Below, in pieces: positions 8,657 to 17,385 of a stretch of DNA of 64,000 nt. This DNA is from Bosea sp. BIWAKO-01. Its GTDB lineage: Bacteria; Pseudomonadota; Alphaproteobacteria; Rhizobiales; Beijerinckiaceae. The DNA is taken from positions 2,506,501 through 2,570,500 of the forward strand of contig NZ_BCQA01000001.1 in NCBI RefSeq assembly GCF_001748145.1, read 5' to 3'. The translations under genes were made by a program, and so were the position numbers. The first letter of the stretch is position 1. Each line of letters starts with the position of its first letter. The notes under the pieces were generated by a model that saw only the letters and a program-made list of their open reading frames with translations, ran no database searches and was not told the DNA's origin.

Positions 8657-9825
8657 TGCGCCGTTGGGCTGTCTTCAATCTCGGTCTCACGCAGCTCATC
8701 TCGTGGGGGGTGACGTATTACCTGATCGGGGCATTCGGCAACCTGATCGTCGCGGATACCGGCTGGTCGCGCGAGGCGGTCTACGGAGGGTATTCGCTTG
8801 CCCTCCTGGTCATGGGGCTGAGCTCTGCGCCGATCGGCGCATTGATCGATCGGAGGGGCGGGCGCTCCGTCATGATCGGCGGAGCGTGGCTCAATGCGCT
8901 CGGCTGCCTCCTGCTCGCGCTGGGAGGCAATCTCGCGCTCTACTTCACGGCCTGGTTCATGCTTGGATTGGGCATGCGCATGTCGCTCTATGACGCTGCC
9001 TTCGCCACCCTGGCGCGGTTGTTGGGCAGCGACGCGCGCCGCCCGATATCCCAGATCACGCTTCTGGGAGGCCTGGCCTCGACGGTCTTCTGGCCGATCG
9101 GCAGTGCTCTTGCGGAAACCCTGGGCTGGCGGGGAGCCGTGTTCGCCTATGCTGCGATTTCTCTGCTGGCGATCCCGCTTCTGACCACATTGCCCGTCGC
9201 CTCGCGGCCGATCATCTCGTCCTCCCGGTCCAGCACCGGCCGCATCGAAACCCCGCGTCGGAAGGTTTGGGCGGCAGGCCTGTTTGCCTTGATCGTGACG
9301 CTGGCGAACTTCCTGAATTCGGGAATGTCGGCGCACATGATTGCGATGATGGTTGGCCTCGGATTGAGCGCGTCGACTGCAATCATGGCCGCGAGTTTCC
9401 GTGGTATCGGCCAGTCGGCGGCGCGCCTCTGCGAGGTGCTGTTCGGAGCCCGGGTCGATCCCATTGCTCTCAACCTCTTTGCCACCGTCGTCCTGCTCGT
9501 CAGTTTCGTCGCCGGCTTCCTGGCGGTGTCGACATGGCAGGCTGCGCTTGTCTTCGCCTTCATGTACGGCGCCGGCAACGGCTTGCTGACGATCACGCGG
9601 GGAACCGTGCCGCTCATCCTGTTCGATCCGGCGAGTTACGGACGCTTCGTTGGAACACTCGTGGCCCCGAGCTTCCTGCTATCGGCCACGGCGCCGATCG
9701 CCTACGCGGCCACGATCACGCGCTATGGCGACGCGGGTGCGCTGCTTTTGTCGGCCGCAGTTGCAGCGGTCGGGGCCCTTGCGGCGCTCGCCCTGTTTGT
9801 TCTCAGCCATGTGCGAGCATCCTGA
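8653..9825 (+). CDS. MFS transporter
   Basis: A 390-residue major-facilitator protein with 12 predicted membrane segments. The loop between segments 2 and 3 carries APIGALIDRRGGRSVMIGG, the family's 'G.l.DR.GRR' signature. It starts inside the GNAT stop codon (ATGA overlap), so it belongs to the same transcript and probably exports or imports the compound that the acetyltransferase modifies. The regulator is the divergent LysR gene at 7072-7956. Confidence 0.87.
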   Translation: MMRRWAVFNLGLTQLISWGVTYYLIGAFGNLIVADTGWSREAVYGGYSLALLVMGLSSAPIGALIDRRGGRSVMIGGAWLNALGCLLLALGGNLALYFTAWFMLGLGMRMSLYDAAFATLARLLGSDARRPISQITLLGGLASTVFWPIGSALAETLGWRGAVFAYAAISLLAIPLLTTLPVASRPIISSSRSSTGRIETPRRKVWAAGLFALIVTLANFLNSGMSAHMIAMMVGLGLSASTAIMAASFRGIGQSAARLCEVLFGARVDPIALNLFATVVLLVSFVAGFLAVSTWQAALVFAFMYGAGNGLLTITRGTVPLILFDPASYGRFVGTLVAPSFLLSATAPIAYAATITRYGDAGALLLSAAVAAVGALAALALFVLSHVRAS

Positions 9826-9878
9826 CCAGAGCGAAGCCAAGCTGAACCGCCGACATATCTGGCTGCCATGGATGCGGA

Positions 9879-10607
9879 TTAGAGGTCGGTGCTCTGGGGC
9901 AGGATCACGAGATCCCGGATGGTGACGTTCCGCGGCCGGGTCAGCATGAAATGGACGGCTTCGGCGACCTCCTCGGCTTCGATCAGACCGCTCCTGGCGC
10001 GCTCCGCCTCGAGCTTCTCCTGTGGCCAGTCGGCGATGAGGGCGGTCACGACCGGACCCGGCAGGACTGCCCCGACACGGAGCCCATGCGGAATGACCTG
10101 GCGCCGCAGGGTATGAACGAAGGCCTGCACCGCATGTTTGGAGGCAGTGTAGATCGGCTCCCACACCACTGGCACAATGCCGGCGATCGAGCTGGTGACG
10201 AGGATATCGCCCGTCTTGCGCGCGGTCATATGCGGCAGCACCGCGTGGATGCTGCGGAATACGGCATTGATGTTGAGATGCAGCATGCGATCCCAGGCGT
10301 CGGGATCTCCGTCGCTGACGGGTCCGCCGACATAGGCCCCGGCATTGGCGTGGAAGATGTCGAGTCCTCCGGCCCGCTCGAGGATCTGCGGCATCATGCC
10401 GGTGACGGAGGCCGCATCGGCCAAGTCCACGACGAGCGGTATCGCTTCCGGGCCGAGAGGCTCGGTGACACGGGCCAGTGCTTCGCGGTCGCGATCGACG
10501 AGAACGACGCGCGCGCCGGCCACGAGCAGCCGTTTCGCGCAGGCCAATCCGATCCCCGATGCGGCGCCGGTAATCGCGGCGACTTTTCCGGCCAGTTCCT
10601 GGGTCAC
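9879..10607 (-). CDS. rbtD: Short-chain dehydrogenase, ribitol 2-dehydrogenase type
   Basis: A 242-residue classical SDR. The cofactor loop TGAASGIG is at residues 13-20, and DRDREAL after strand 2 favours NAD. The active-site segment [25 protein letters not shown] provides Ser, Tyr and Lys. The motif [11 protein letters not shown] instead of the usual 'NNAG' is typical of ribitol dehydrogenases as I know them. It overlaps the kinase gene upstream by 4 bases. The likely reaction is ribitol to D-ribulose with NAD+; the substrate is inferred from context with a pentulose kinase. Confidence 0.75.
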   Translation of the reverse strand: MTQELAGKVAAITGAASGIGLACAKRLLVAGARVVLVDRDREALARVTEPLGPEAIPLVVDLADAASVTGMMPQILERAGGLDIFHANAGAYVGGPVSDGDPDAWDRMLHLNINAVFRSIHAVLPHMTARKTGDILVTSSIAGIVPVVWEPIYTASKHAVQAFVHTLRRQVIPHGLRVGAVLPGPVVTALIADWPQEKLEAERARSGLIEAEEVAEAVHFMLTRPRNVTIRDLVILPQSTDL

Positions 10608-12259
10608 GTCATCGCCTCCGACACGGCATGATCATTCGTCTCCTGCAGCAGAGCGCGCGCCGCGCGCGCGGCTGCCTGCAGCGTTTCAAAGGCAGCAAAG
10701 CGCCTGTCGTGCAGCCGGGAGATGTCGCCGCCAACCGGGGCGAAGACGCTGGCGCCCGGTGCCATCTCGTCCATGGCTTGCGCGAGGCCCTCAAATATTC
10801 CGGCTGCCGCCGCGCCGAGCATCGCGGAACCGAGAAGGACGGGATCGACCTCCTCCGGAACGAGCATGGGCAGCCCGGCACAGTCCGCAAGCAATTGCCG
10901 GATCAGCGGCGTACGGCCGGCGCCGCCGCTGAGCACGATCGCTTCGATCGTCGCCCCCTTGGCGCGGCTGGCCTCGATGATCTGCCGGAGGCCGTAGCCG
11001 ATGCCCGTCAGCCCGGCGACATAGAGCGCGACGAGATGGTCGAGATCGCGTTCCATGCCAAGGCCTGCGATCAGGGCCCGGGCCTGCGGATCGGCATGTG
11101 GCGACCGGTTGCCGAGAAAATCCGGCACGACGACGAGACCTTTCGCAAGATATGCGGCCTCTGAAGGGACATGCACCCGCATCGCGGCTTGCGCGGCGAG
11201 CCAGTCCGGCAATGAGCAATGTTCTGCCGCCGCACGCTGCTGCGCCTCCGGCGCTGCCGGATGAAATCCGATCAATTGTTCGATCGCGGCGCCGGCGCCG
11301 GATTGACCGCCCTCGCTGAGCCAGAGATCAGGCGCCATTGCCGAGAAGTAGGGGCCCCACACGCCGGGAATGAAGATCGGCTCGCGGCTGCTTGCCATGG
11401 TGCAGGCGGAGGTCCCGAAGACATAGGCCATGCGGGTCAGTGCCGTGCCGTGCGACGAGCGCACACCAACCGAGCCGACACCGCCGGCATGAGCGTCGAT
11501 CAATCCCGCCGCAACGGCAGTGCCCGGCTTCAGCCCGAGCTCGGCCGCGGCCTTTTCGGTCAGCCCCCGCGCAAGCGCAGTGCCTCCGGGAACGATCTCC
11601 GTGCCGACGCGGGCAAAGCCATCCTCGCCGAGATCGCCGAGTCCGATCCGGTGGAAATAGCCAGAATCCCAGCGCGCTTCATGTGCGAGGTAGGTCCATT
11701 TGCAGGTCACCGTGCAGGTCGAGCGCGCCAGCGAGCCGGTTGCCCGCCAGGTCAGGAAGTCGGCGAGATCAAGGAACTGCCAGGCCGCATCATAGGTGGC
11801 CGGCAGGTTTTCCTTGAGCCAGAGCAGCTTGGGCGTCTCCATCTCGGGCGAAATCGTGCCGCCGACATAGGCGAGCACCGGATGGTTCGTGCGGTTGATG
11901 CGTTCGGCCTGATCGAGCGCACGGTGGTCCATCCAGACAATGATGTTGCGGTCCGGATCGCCGTGGGGACCGACGGGCAGGGGAACCCCACTCTGCCCGA
12001 GCACGACCAGGGAGCATGTCGCATCGAAGCCGATACCTGCGATGGCCTCCGGCGCAAGCCGTGCCGTCGCCATGGCCTCGCGGACGCAGGCGCAGACGGA
12101 TTTCCAGATGTCACCACTCGACTGCTCGGCGATGTCCGGCCCGTCCCGATACAGCGCGATGCCGTGCTTCGCCGTCGCGAGCGTCCGCCCGCTCCGGTCG
12201 AAGATACCCGCGCGGGCGCTCGCGGTGCCGACGTCAATGCCAATGAAGTGCTCTGTCAT
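10604..12259 (-). CDS. FGGY-family pentulose kinase (ribulokinase type)
   Basis: The 551-residue sugar kinase starts [17 protein letters not shown], the phosphate-binding loop of the ASKHA fold, and has [25 protein letters not shown] and [10 protein letters not shown]. The C-terminal ATP-binding loop is [17 protein letters not shown]. The length and the IGxDVGTxSxRAG start fit the FGGY pentulose-kinase subfamily that phosphorylates D-ribulose. It is translationally coupled (4-base overlaps) to the LacI gene upstream and the SDR downstream. Together they would turn ribitol into ribulose 5-phosphate. No sugar transporter is in the operon. Confidence 0.85.
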   Translation of the reverse strand: MTEHFIGIDVGTASARAGIFDRSGRTLATAKHGIALYRDGPDIAEQSSGDIWKSVCACVREAMATARLAPEAIAGIGFDATCSLVVLGQSGVPLPVGPHGDPDRNIIVWMDHRALDQAERINRTNHPVLAYVGGTISPEMETPKLLWLKENLPATYDAAWQFLDLADFLTWRATGSLARSTCTVTCKWTYLAHEARWDSGYFHRIGLGDLGEDGFARVGTEIVPGGTALARGLTEKAAAELGLKPGTAVAAGLIDAHAGGVGSVGVRSSHGTALTRMAYVFGTSACTMASSREPIFIPGVWGPYFSAMAPDLWLSEGGQSGAGAAIEQLIGFHPAAPEAQQRAAAEHCSLPDWLAAQAAMRVHVPSEAAYLAKGLVVVPDFLGNRSPHADPQARALIAGLGMERDLDHLVALYVAGLTGIGYGLRQIIEASRAKGATIEAIVLSGGAGRTPLIRQLLADCAGLPMLVPEEVDPVLLGSAMLGAAAAGIFEGLAQAMDEMAPGASVFAPVGGDISRLHDRRFAAFETLQAAARAARALLQETNDHAVSEAMT

Positions 12260-13311
12260 GTCCTCGCGATCCAGTCGGAAAGGGTGGCATCAGCCGCGCC
12301 GGGCACGAGATCGCGAACGGATTCGCGGACCTGCAGGCTTGTCTGCAGCACGATGCGTTGTGGCGCCGAGCCGTCGCCCGCCATGCGCGCGCGCAGGCGC
12401 TGCCAGACGGCTGCGGCGATCTCCGCGATCGGCTGCCGGATTGCGGTGAGGCCGGTCTTGCGCGCGCTCATCCAGGGATAGTCGTCGAAACCGACCACGG
12501 AGACCGGATCGGGGATATCGACCCGCAGGCGGGCCAGCGCCGATAGCGCGCTCAGCGTCGTGACGTTGGTCAGCGCGAGGACTGCGCTCGGCTGCGGGTG
12601 CCGCTCGAGCCAGTGCAGGAAGGCACCAGCCCCGCGTTCGGCATTGGAACCGAGCTCGACGACGACGGCTTCGCGACCGATCGCCGCCCGGATCAGGTCG
12701 CAAGCGCCGCGCGTGCGCTCGCGGATCGGCGAAATGCCGAGGCTCGAGGCAGCGACGACGATATCGCGATGGCCCCTGCCCAGCAGATGCCTTGCCGCGA
12801 TCTCGCCGGCTTCGCGATTGTCGATCGCGACCGTGTCTACGATGCAGCCTTCGGGCGGAACGCGATCCGCGAAAACAAGGGGCAGCCGACCGATCTCGCG
12901 ATCAAGTCCTGCGGGCACGTCGTCGCTGCAGGGTATCGCGATCAGGCCGGAAGGCCGCCAGGCCAGAAGGGCACGCAGCCTTGACTGTTCCAAGGCGGTA
13001 TCGTCACGCGAGCTGGCGACGATGATGTCATAGCCGTCGGCCTGCGCCATCACTTCGAGCTGGGAGACAAGCGAGGTGAAGAACACGTCGTCCAGGTCCG
13101 GCACGAGCACGCCCACGACCTTCGCCTGTCCCGAGCGGAGCTGCGAGGCCGCGCGGTCGACCTGGTAGGACAGCTCACGCGCCGCCTTCTGGACCCGCTC
13201 CTGGAGATCGGCATTGACCGGCTTGTTGCCGCTGAAGACGTTCGACACCGTGGCGATCGACACGCCAGCGAGCGCAGCTACCTCCTTGATCGTGACACGT
13301 TTCGTGCTCAC
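12256..13311 (-). CDS. LacI-family repressor of the pentitol operon
   Basis: A 351-residue regulator. Its N-terminal LacI helix-turn-helix (TIKEVAALAGVSIATVSNVFSGNKPV, residues 7-32) has the hinge helix AARELSYQVDRAASQLRSGQAKVVGV. A periplasmic-binding-type sugar-sensing domain follows. The start is a GTG at 13311; a perfect 33-bp palindrome ends 9 bases upstream of it. It is the first gene of the operon with the kinase and dehydrogenase, so it very likely represses itself and both enzymes. Confidence 0.9.
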   Translation of the reverse strand: MSTKRVTIKEVAALAGVSIATVSNVFSGNKPVNADLQERVQKAARELSYQVDRAASQLRSGQAKVVGVLVPDLDDVFFTSLVSQLEVMAQADGYDIIVASSRDDTALEQSRLRALLAWRPSGLIAIPCSDDVPAGLDREIGRLPLVFADRVPPEGCIVDTVAIDNREAGEIAARHLLGRGHRDIVVAASSLGISPIRERTRGACDLIRAAIGREAVVVELGSNAERGAGAFLHWLERHPQPSAVLALTNVTTLSALSALARLRVDIPDPVSVVGFDDYPWMSARKTGLTAIRQPIAEIAAAVWQRLRARMAGDGSAPQRIVLQTSLQVRESVRDLVPGAADATLSDWIART

Positions 13312-13320
13312 CGCATCAAC

Positions 13321-13353
13321 CTGTTAAACGTTTTACAGTAAAACGTTTAACAG
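13321..13353 (-). promoter_or_regulatory. Perfect 33-bp palindromic operator of the LacI operon
   Basis: The sequence is CTGTTAAACGTTTTAC, a central A, then the exact reverse complement GTAAAACGTTTAACAG. Each arm contains TTAAACGTTTTA, itself a near-symmetric LacI-type core around CG, so the site can be read as two LacI operators with centres 15 bp apart. It lies 9 bases before the GTG of the regulator, where bound repressor would block initiation. Confidence 0.8.
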
Positions 13354-13409
13354 GCGCTGCCGCCTCATGCAACTGTCGTGCACCAGGCAGAGGTGAGAGG
13401 TGTTCGCGA

Positions 13410-14222
13410 CTAGGGCGACTGTACAGTCCCGACGTCGCGCCCGATCCTTGTGTAGATGCCGGCACCAATCATGCCGCCATCGACGGCAAGATCCGCGCCG
13501 GTGATGAAACGGCTATCGGGGCCGAGCAGAAACATCACCGCGCCGGCAATCTCGTCCGGGTCGGCGCCGCGCGCCAGCGGCGTCATCATCCGGTTTCCTT
13601 CGTAGAAGGCGGTGGCGCGCTGAGCGTCGTAGCCTCCGTTGGGCTGATTGATCATCGGCGTATCGACGAGCCCCGGGCAGATCGTGTTCACCCGAATTCC
13701 GCGAGCCGCCAGTTCGATGGCAGCAGCCTTTGCGAGACCGCGCAGCCCCCATTTGCTGGCGGTGTAGGCGGCGCTGTAATAGCCGGTGAGGCCAGCCGTG
13801 GAAGACACGTTCACGATCGACCCACCGTCGGCCATGTGCGGCGCCAGGTGCCGGATACCCAGGAAGGCGGCATTGAGGTTGACGTTCAGCACGGCCAGCC
13901 ACTCGTCATGCGTGGTCTCCGTGACGGCCTTCCGAAGCGTGATGCCGGCATTGTTGACCAGCCCCGAGAGCGAGCCTCCAAGCGTGCCGGCAGCAGCGAG
14001 GATCTCCGCCCAGGATTCCTCCCGCGATATGTCGGCCGTGACGACACTCAGCCTGTCCGTCGTGCCACCCCGGACTGACCAATGCGGGTGATCCGACCCG
14101 AGCACGTCGGCGACCACAACCTTCGCGCCGACTGCGAGAAGGCGCGACACCTCGGCTGCGCCTTGCCCTCTTGCCCCACCGGTGACGACGAAGACGCGAT
14201 CCTGCCAGAAGGATGAACTCAC
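13410..14222 (-). CDS. Short-chain dehydrogenase/reductase (second of pair)
   Basis: The 270-residue classical SDR starts with GTG at 14222 (VSSSFWQDRVFVVTGGARGQG). The cofactor loop is TGGARGQG, followed by LVNNAGITLRKA, and the active-site text is VNVSSTAGLTGYYSAAYTASKWG, giving Ser, Tyr and Lys. The frame is open for 83 codons more to 14471, but that part is arginine-rich shadow of the upstream gene. The GTG overlaps the upstream TGA (GTGA), so the SDR pair is coupled. It probably oxidises a sugar or cyclic alcohol with NAD(P); the substrate is unknown. Confidence 0.85.
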   Translation of the reverse strand: MSSSFWQDRVFVVTGGARGQGAAEVSRLLAVGAKVVVADVLGSDHPHWSVRGGTTDRLSVVTADISREESWAEILAAAGTLGGSLSGLVNNAGITLRKAVTETTHDEWLAVLNVNLNAAFLGIRHLAPHMADGGSIVNVSSTAGLTGYYSAAYTASKWGLRGLAKAAAIELAARGIRVNTICPGLVDTPMINQPNGGYDAQRATAFYEGNRMMTPLARGADPDEIAGAVMFLLGPDSRFITGADLAVDGGMIGAGIYTRIGRDVGTVQSP

Positions 14223-14953
14223 GACCTGCCGATGCCTCCGTCGACACCCAGGACGTGGCCGGTGATGTAGCCGGCGGCATCGGACGCGAGGAAGCTCACG
14301 GAATCCGCGATCTCCGTCGGCTGCCCCATGCGTCCGAGCGGCGTGCGACCGAGATAGATCGCCTTCTGCTCGGGATCGGCGTGCATCCATGCACTCATCG
14401 GGGTTTCGATATAGCCGGGGGCGATGGCATTGACGCGAATGTTCAGGGGGCCCCACTCGATGGCGAGACATGATGTCAGGTGCGCGATTGCTGCCTTGGC
14501 TGCAGCATAAGGGGCGCAGTTGGGCCGGGCCTTCAAGCCGGCATAGCTCGACAGGTTGACGATCGAACCACCGCCGCCGTCCTTCATGACCCGCGCAGCG
14601 GCCTGCGCTCCAAAGAACGCCGCCGTCAGATTGACGTCGATCGACTTGCTCCAGTCATCGACCGTGATGTCGAGTGCGGCCTGGCGCTCCAGGAAGCCCG
14701 CATTGTTCACCCAGATGTCGATGCGGCCGTGATCGGACGCGATCTGAGCGACGGTGTTCTGCAGCGCGGCGGTGTTCGCGATGTCGACGATCCGGCGATC
14801 GATCCCGGCCGAGCCCGGTCCGTCGTGGCGGTCGAGCGCGATGACCTTGGCGCCCTCGGCATTCAGCTTCGCGCAGACGGCTGCTCCAATACCGCCGCTC
14901 GCGCCGGTCACGACGGCGATCTTGCCCCGATGGGCTTTCTGGCAATCTTGCAT
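14219..14953 (-). CDS. Short-chain dehydrogenase/reductase (first of pair)
   Basis: A 244-residue SDR. TGASGGIG is near residue 16, DRHD after strand 2 suggests NAD preference, WVNNAGFLERQA follows, and the active-site segment is VNLSSYAGLKARPNCAPYAAAKAA (Ser, Tyr, Lys). The C-terminus DGGIGRS is typical of the FabG-like group. It lies 46 bases downstream of the MHS transporter gene and is coupled to the next SDR. With the hydrolase and transporter upstream it forms a four-gene catabolic unit of unknown substrate. Confidence 0.85.
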   Translation of the reverse strand: MQDCQKAHRGKIAVVTGASGGIGAAVCAKLNAEGAKVIALDRHDGPGSAGIDRRIVDIANTAALQNTVAQIASDHGRIDIWVNNAGFLERQAALDITVDDWSKSIDVNLTAAFFGAQAAARVMKDGGGGSIVNLSSYAGLKARPNCAPYAAAKAAIAHLTSCLAIEWGPLNIRVNAIAPGYIETPMSAWMHADPEQKAIYLGRTPLGRMGQPTEIADSVSFLASDAAGYITGHVLGVDGGIGRS

Positions 14954-14999
14954 GGTCCCGTTCCTGGAAAATGGGCCGCACGTTGTGCGGCCCGGCTGG

Positions 15000-16322
15000 T
15001 CAGCGACCGCTGCGGATCTGGCTGAGGGGCACGCCGCGGGTTTCGCGGATCATGATCGCGGCGATGACGGCGAGTGCGCCAAGGACCATGATGTAGAGCG
15101 AGAACACCCAGGACAGTCCGATCGAGCTCAGCCAGGCGTTGAGATAGGGGGCCGTGCCACCGAAAATCGCGACCGAAAGCGACGACAGGAAACCGACGCC
15201 GAGCGCCCGCTGCTGGGTCGGGATCTGCTCTGCGATCAGGGTCGGGTAGATCGAGGCGATGATCGCCCAGACCGCCAGGCCGATGCCTTGGGAGACGAAG
15301 AGGGTCCAGGGTTCGTTCGTCAGGATCGCTGCGACGGGAATCGGTGCCAGGATGAGCCCCAACCCATAGACGAACACCATCGGCTTGCGGCCGAACTTGT
15401 CGGCGAGATGCCCGAAGAAGGGCAGCAGACAGAGAACGACGAGCTGCGCGAGCAGGCTCGCGATGAAGGCTCCGCGAGCGTCCATTCCGCGTGCGGAGAT
15501 CGCAAAGCTCGGAGCGAAGGTCACCCAGGTGTAGTAGGCGACATTGGAGCCGGCCGAGAAAAAGACCACCTTCAGCAGGATCTGCAGTTTGTCCCGGCCA
15601 TTCATCGGCGCGACAACCGCAGGTGCGGCTTCGTCCGCGTCATAGACCGGGGACTCATGCGCTGCGCGGCGCATGTAGAGCGCGAACAGACCGAGGATGC
15701 CACCGAACGCGAAGCCGAGACGCCAGCCATAAGCCATCATGTCCGCCGGCGAGAAGAGCGACGTCAGCACGATACCCAGGAGGGTCGCCGCCATGACGCC
15801 GAGCGTCACGCTGATGAAGACGCTGCTTGCCCAAAGGCCGCGCCGTTCGGCGGGAGCGATCTCTGCAACATAGGCATAGGAGACGCCGGACTCACCGCCA
15901 TGTGCCAGGCCCTGCAGCAGGCGCGCGATCAGCAACAGTGCCGACGCCCAAATCCCGATGTTCGCGTAAGAGGGGATGAGGGCGATCATCAGGCTGGCCG
16001 CAGCCATCGTCGACATCGTCACGATCAGGGTGTTCTTGCGGCCGATCCGATCGCCGAAGCGCCCGAAGATGATGCCTCCGATCGGTCTCGCAACGAAGCC
16101 AACCGCAAAGACGGCGAGCGTCGAGAGCAGCGCGGATGTGGAGTCCGTCTTCTCGAAGAAATTGGCTGCGAGATAGACGGCGAAGGTGCCGTAGAGTGTC
16201 CAATCGAACCACTCGAGCAGATTACCGACCGCGGCTGCTCGGAGCGACTGGAGCGATTTGCTCCTGGCGACGCGATCGTGTGGACGCGCGGCCTCGCCGC
16301 CCGCCAGAATATCGGCTGACAT
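15000..16322 (-). CDS. MFS metabolite:H+ symporter (MHS family)
   Basis: A 440-residue transporter. It opens with AAAVGNLLEWFDWTLYGTFAVYLA, the 'GN.lEWyDf..Y' signature of the MHS family (ProP, KgtP, ShiA relatives), and has IIFGRFGDRIGRKNTL in the loop after segment 2. Twelve membrane segments are evident. MHS proteins import organic acids, osmolytes or aromatic acids with protons. The ATG at 16322 has GGGAGG 6 bases upstream; the longer frame to 16526 is shadow. It sits between the hydrolase and SDR genes of the same operon. Confidence 0.88.
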   Translation of the reverse strand: MSADILAGGEAARPHDRVARSKSLQSLRAAAVGNLLEWFDWTLYGTFAVYLAANFFEKTDSTSALLSTLAVFAVGFVARPIGGIIFGRFGDRIGRKNTLIVTMSTMAAASLMIALIPSYANIGIWASALLLIARLLQGLAHGGESGVSYAYVAEIAPAERRGLWASSVFISVTLGVMAATLLGIVLTSLFSPADMMAYGWRLGFAFGGILGLFALYMRRAAHESPVYDADEAAPAVVAPMNGRDKLQILLKVVFFSAGSNVAYYTWVTFAPSFAISARGMDARGAFIASLLAQLVVLCLLPFFGHLADKFGRKPMVFVYGLGLILAPIPVAAILTNEPWTLFVSQGIGLAVWAIIASIYPTLIAEQIPTQQRALGVGFLSSLSVAIFGGTAPYLNAWLSSIGLSWVFSLYIMVLGALAVIAAIMIRETRGVPLSQIRSGR

Positions 16323-16356
16323 GAATTCCTCCCTGATGGCTCTTCGGCCGTTCTGT

Positions 16357-17250
16357 TTAGAGATGAGTCGAGAACCAGCGCGCTGCCGCGCTGCTCGTCG
16401 TCTCGAAATGCTGCTGATAGGCGCAGTAATGGCCGCCCTGGAGCAGCAGCAATTCCTTGGGCTCGCGCGCCTGGGTGAATGCGTCGAGCTGAAGATCGGT
16501 CGGCGTCTGAAGGTCGTTGTCGGCAACGATCATCAGGAGCGCTGCGGGCCCGATCCGCGACACCCATTGCCCTGGCTCGTAGCTGCGCGCGAGTTCGAGA
16601 GAGCGAATGGTCACTTCGTTGCGCCATTCGGGGCAGCGCGCGGCCTGTCCGATCATGTAGTCGTATGATTCCGCGCCGGGATAGGCGACGTCCGGTCCCT
16701 CATCCTGCCCGACCTCGCGCATCGTGCCTGGCGGTTGTCCGTTCAGGCGCGCCAACCGGTCATCCGCGAAGAAGCGCTGGAGCTTATCGGCGTGGCGCGG
16801 GTGGATCTTCCGCAGGCCGGACAGGTAGCCGCTGATCGTCGGAACCTGGCTCACCACGCATTTCACCCGGCGATCGGTGGCACCGACTGCGAGGACATGG
16901 CCTCCGCTGTAGCTGGTTCCCCAGATCCCGATGCGCTGCGCGTCGATTTCGGGGCGCGAACAGAGATAGGTGATCGCAGTCCTGTAATCCTCCTGCTGCC
17001 AGGCGGGATCGATCTCCTGGCGGGGCAGTCCGGAGCTCTTGCCGAGCCGCCGATAATCGAAGGTCAGGCAGGCGATGCCCTGTGCCGCAATGATGCGGGC
17101 ATAGTCCTCGAGATCACCGCCCGCGACCATTCCCCAGCCGTGTCCGAGGGCAACGGCGGGAAGCGGTCCGCTCGTCGACGGCAGATGGAAGGAGCCGCGA
17201 ATGACATCCTCACCGGCGCGAAATTCCACAGGGGTGGTTGAAACGTCCAT
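16357..17250 (-). CDS. Alpha/beta hydrolase
   Basis: A 297-residue protein with the alpha/beta hydrolase pattern. PAVALGHGWGMVAGGDLEDYARIIAAQG forms the oxyanion region, and the nucleophile elbow is GIWGTSYSGGH (Ser in G-T-S-Y-S-G). A late Asp lies in MIVADNDLQTP and a late His in LQGGHYCAYQ, completing the triad. No signal peptide is present, so it is cytoplasmic. It is the first gene of the operon and divergent from a LysR gene; AGGAGG lies 8 bases before the ATG. It may hydrolyse an ester or lactone imported by the MHS transporter; this is inference. Confidence 0.83.
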   Translation of the reverse strand: MDVSTTPVEFRAGEDVIRGSFHLPSTSGPLPAVALGHGWGMVAGGDLEDYARIIAAQGIACLTFDYRRLGKSSGLPRQEIDPAWQQEDYRTAITYLCSRPEIDAQRIGIWGTSYSGGHVLAVGATDRRVKCVVSQVPTISGYLSGLRKIHPRHADKLQRFFADDRLARLNGQPPGTMREVGQDEGPDVAYPGAESYDYMIGQAARCPEWRNEVTIRSLELARSYEPGQWVSRIGPAALLMIVADNDLQTPTDLQLDAFTQAREPKELLLLQGGHYCAYQQHFETTSSAAARWFSTHL

Positions 17251-17302
17251 TCGCCTGTCCTCCTGATCCGTCTTGGCGCTGGCTGCGGGAACGGATCTAT
17301 TT

Positions 17303-17377
17303 TCAAGAGGTTTTGGCGAATGGTGCCTCTTGATCAACGCCGCCAAACAACTTTATCAATCGGCATTCCCGATTGAT
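17303..17377. promoter_or_regulatory. Two inverted repeats between hydrolase operon and LysR gene
   Basis: Site 1 (17303-17333) is TCAAGAGG, 15 bases, CCTCTTGA. Site 2 (17355-17377) is ATCAATCGG, CATTC, CCGATTGAT, exact in both arms, ending 8 bases before the LysR ATG. Both lie in the 135-bp divergent intergenic region. Site 2 is well placed for LysR autorepression and site 1 is nearer the hydrolase promoter. Binding is inferred from position and symmetry. Confidence 0.65.
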
Positions 17378-17385
17378 CAGGCGCC

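Noticed and set aside
11219..12481. Plus-strand open frame of 420 codons
   Set aside because: Antisense shadow of the pentulose kinase gene; no family motif and improbable composition.
14754..16319. Plus-strand open frame of 521 codons
   Set aside because: Antisense to the MHS transporter; full of Arg, Asp and Gln with no domain.
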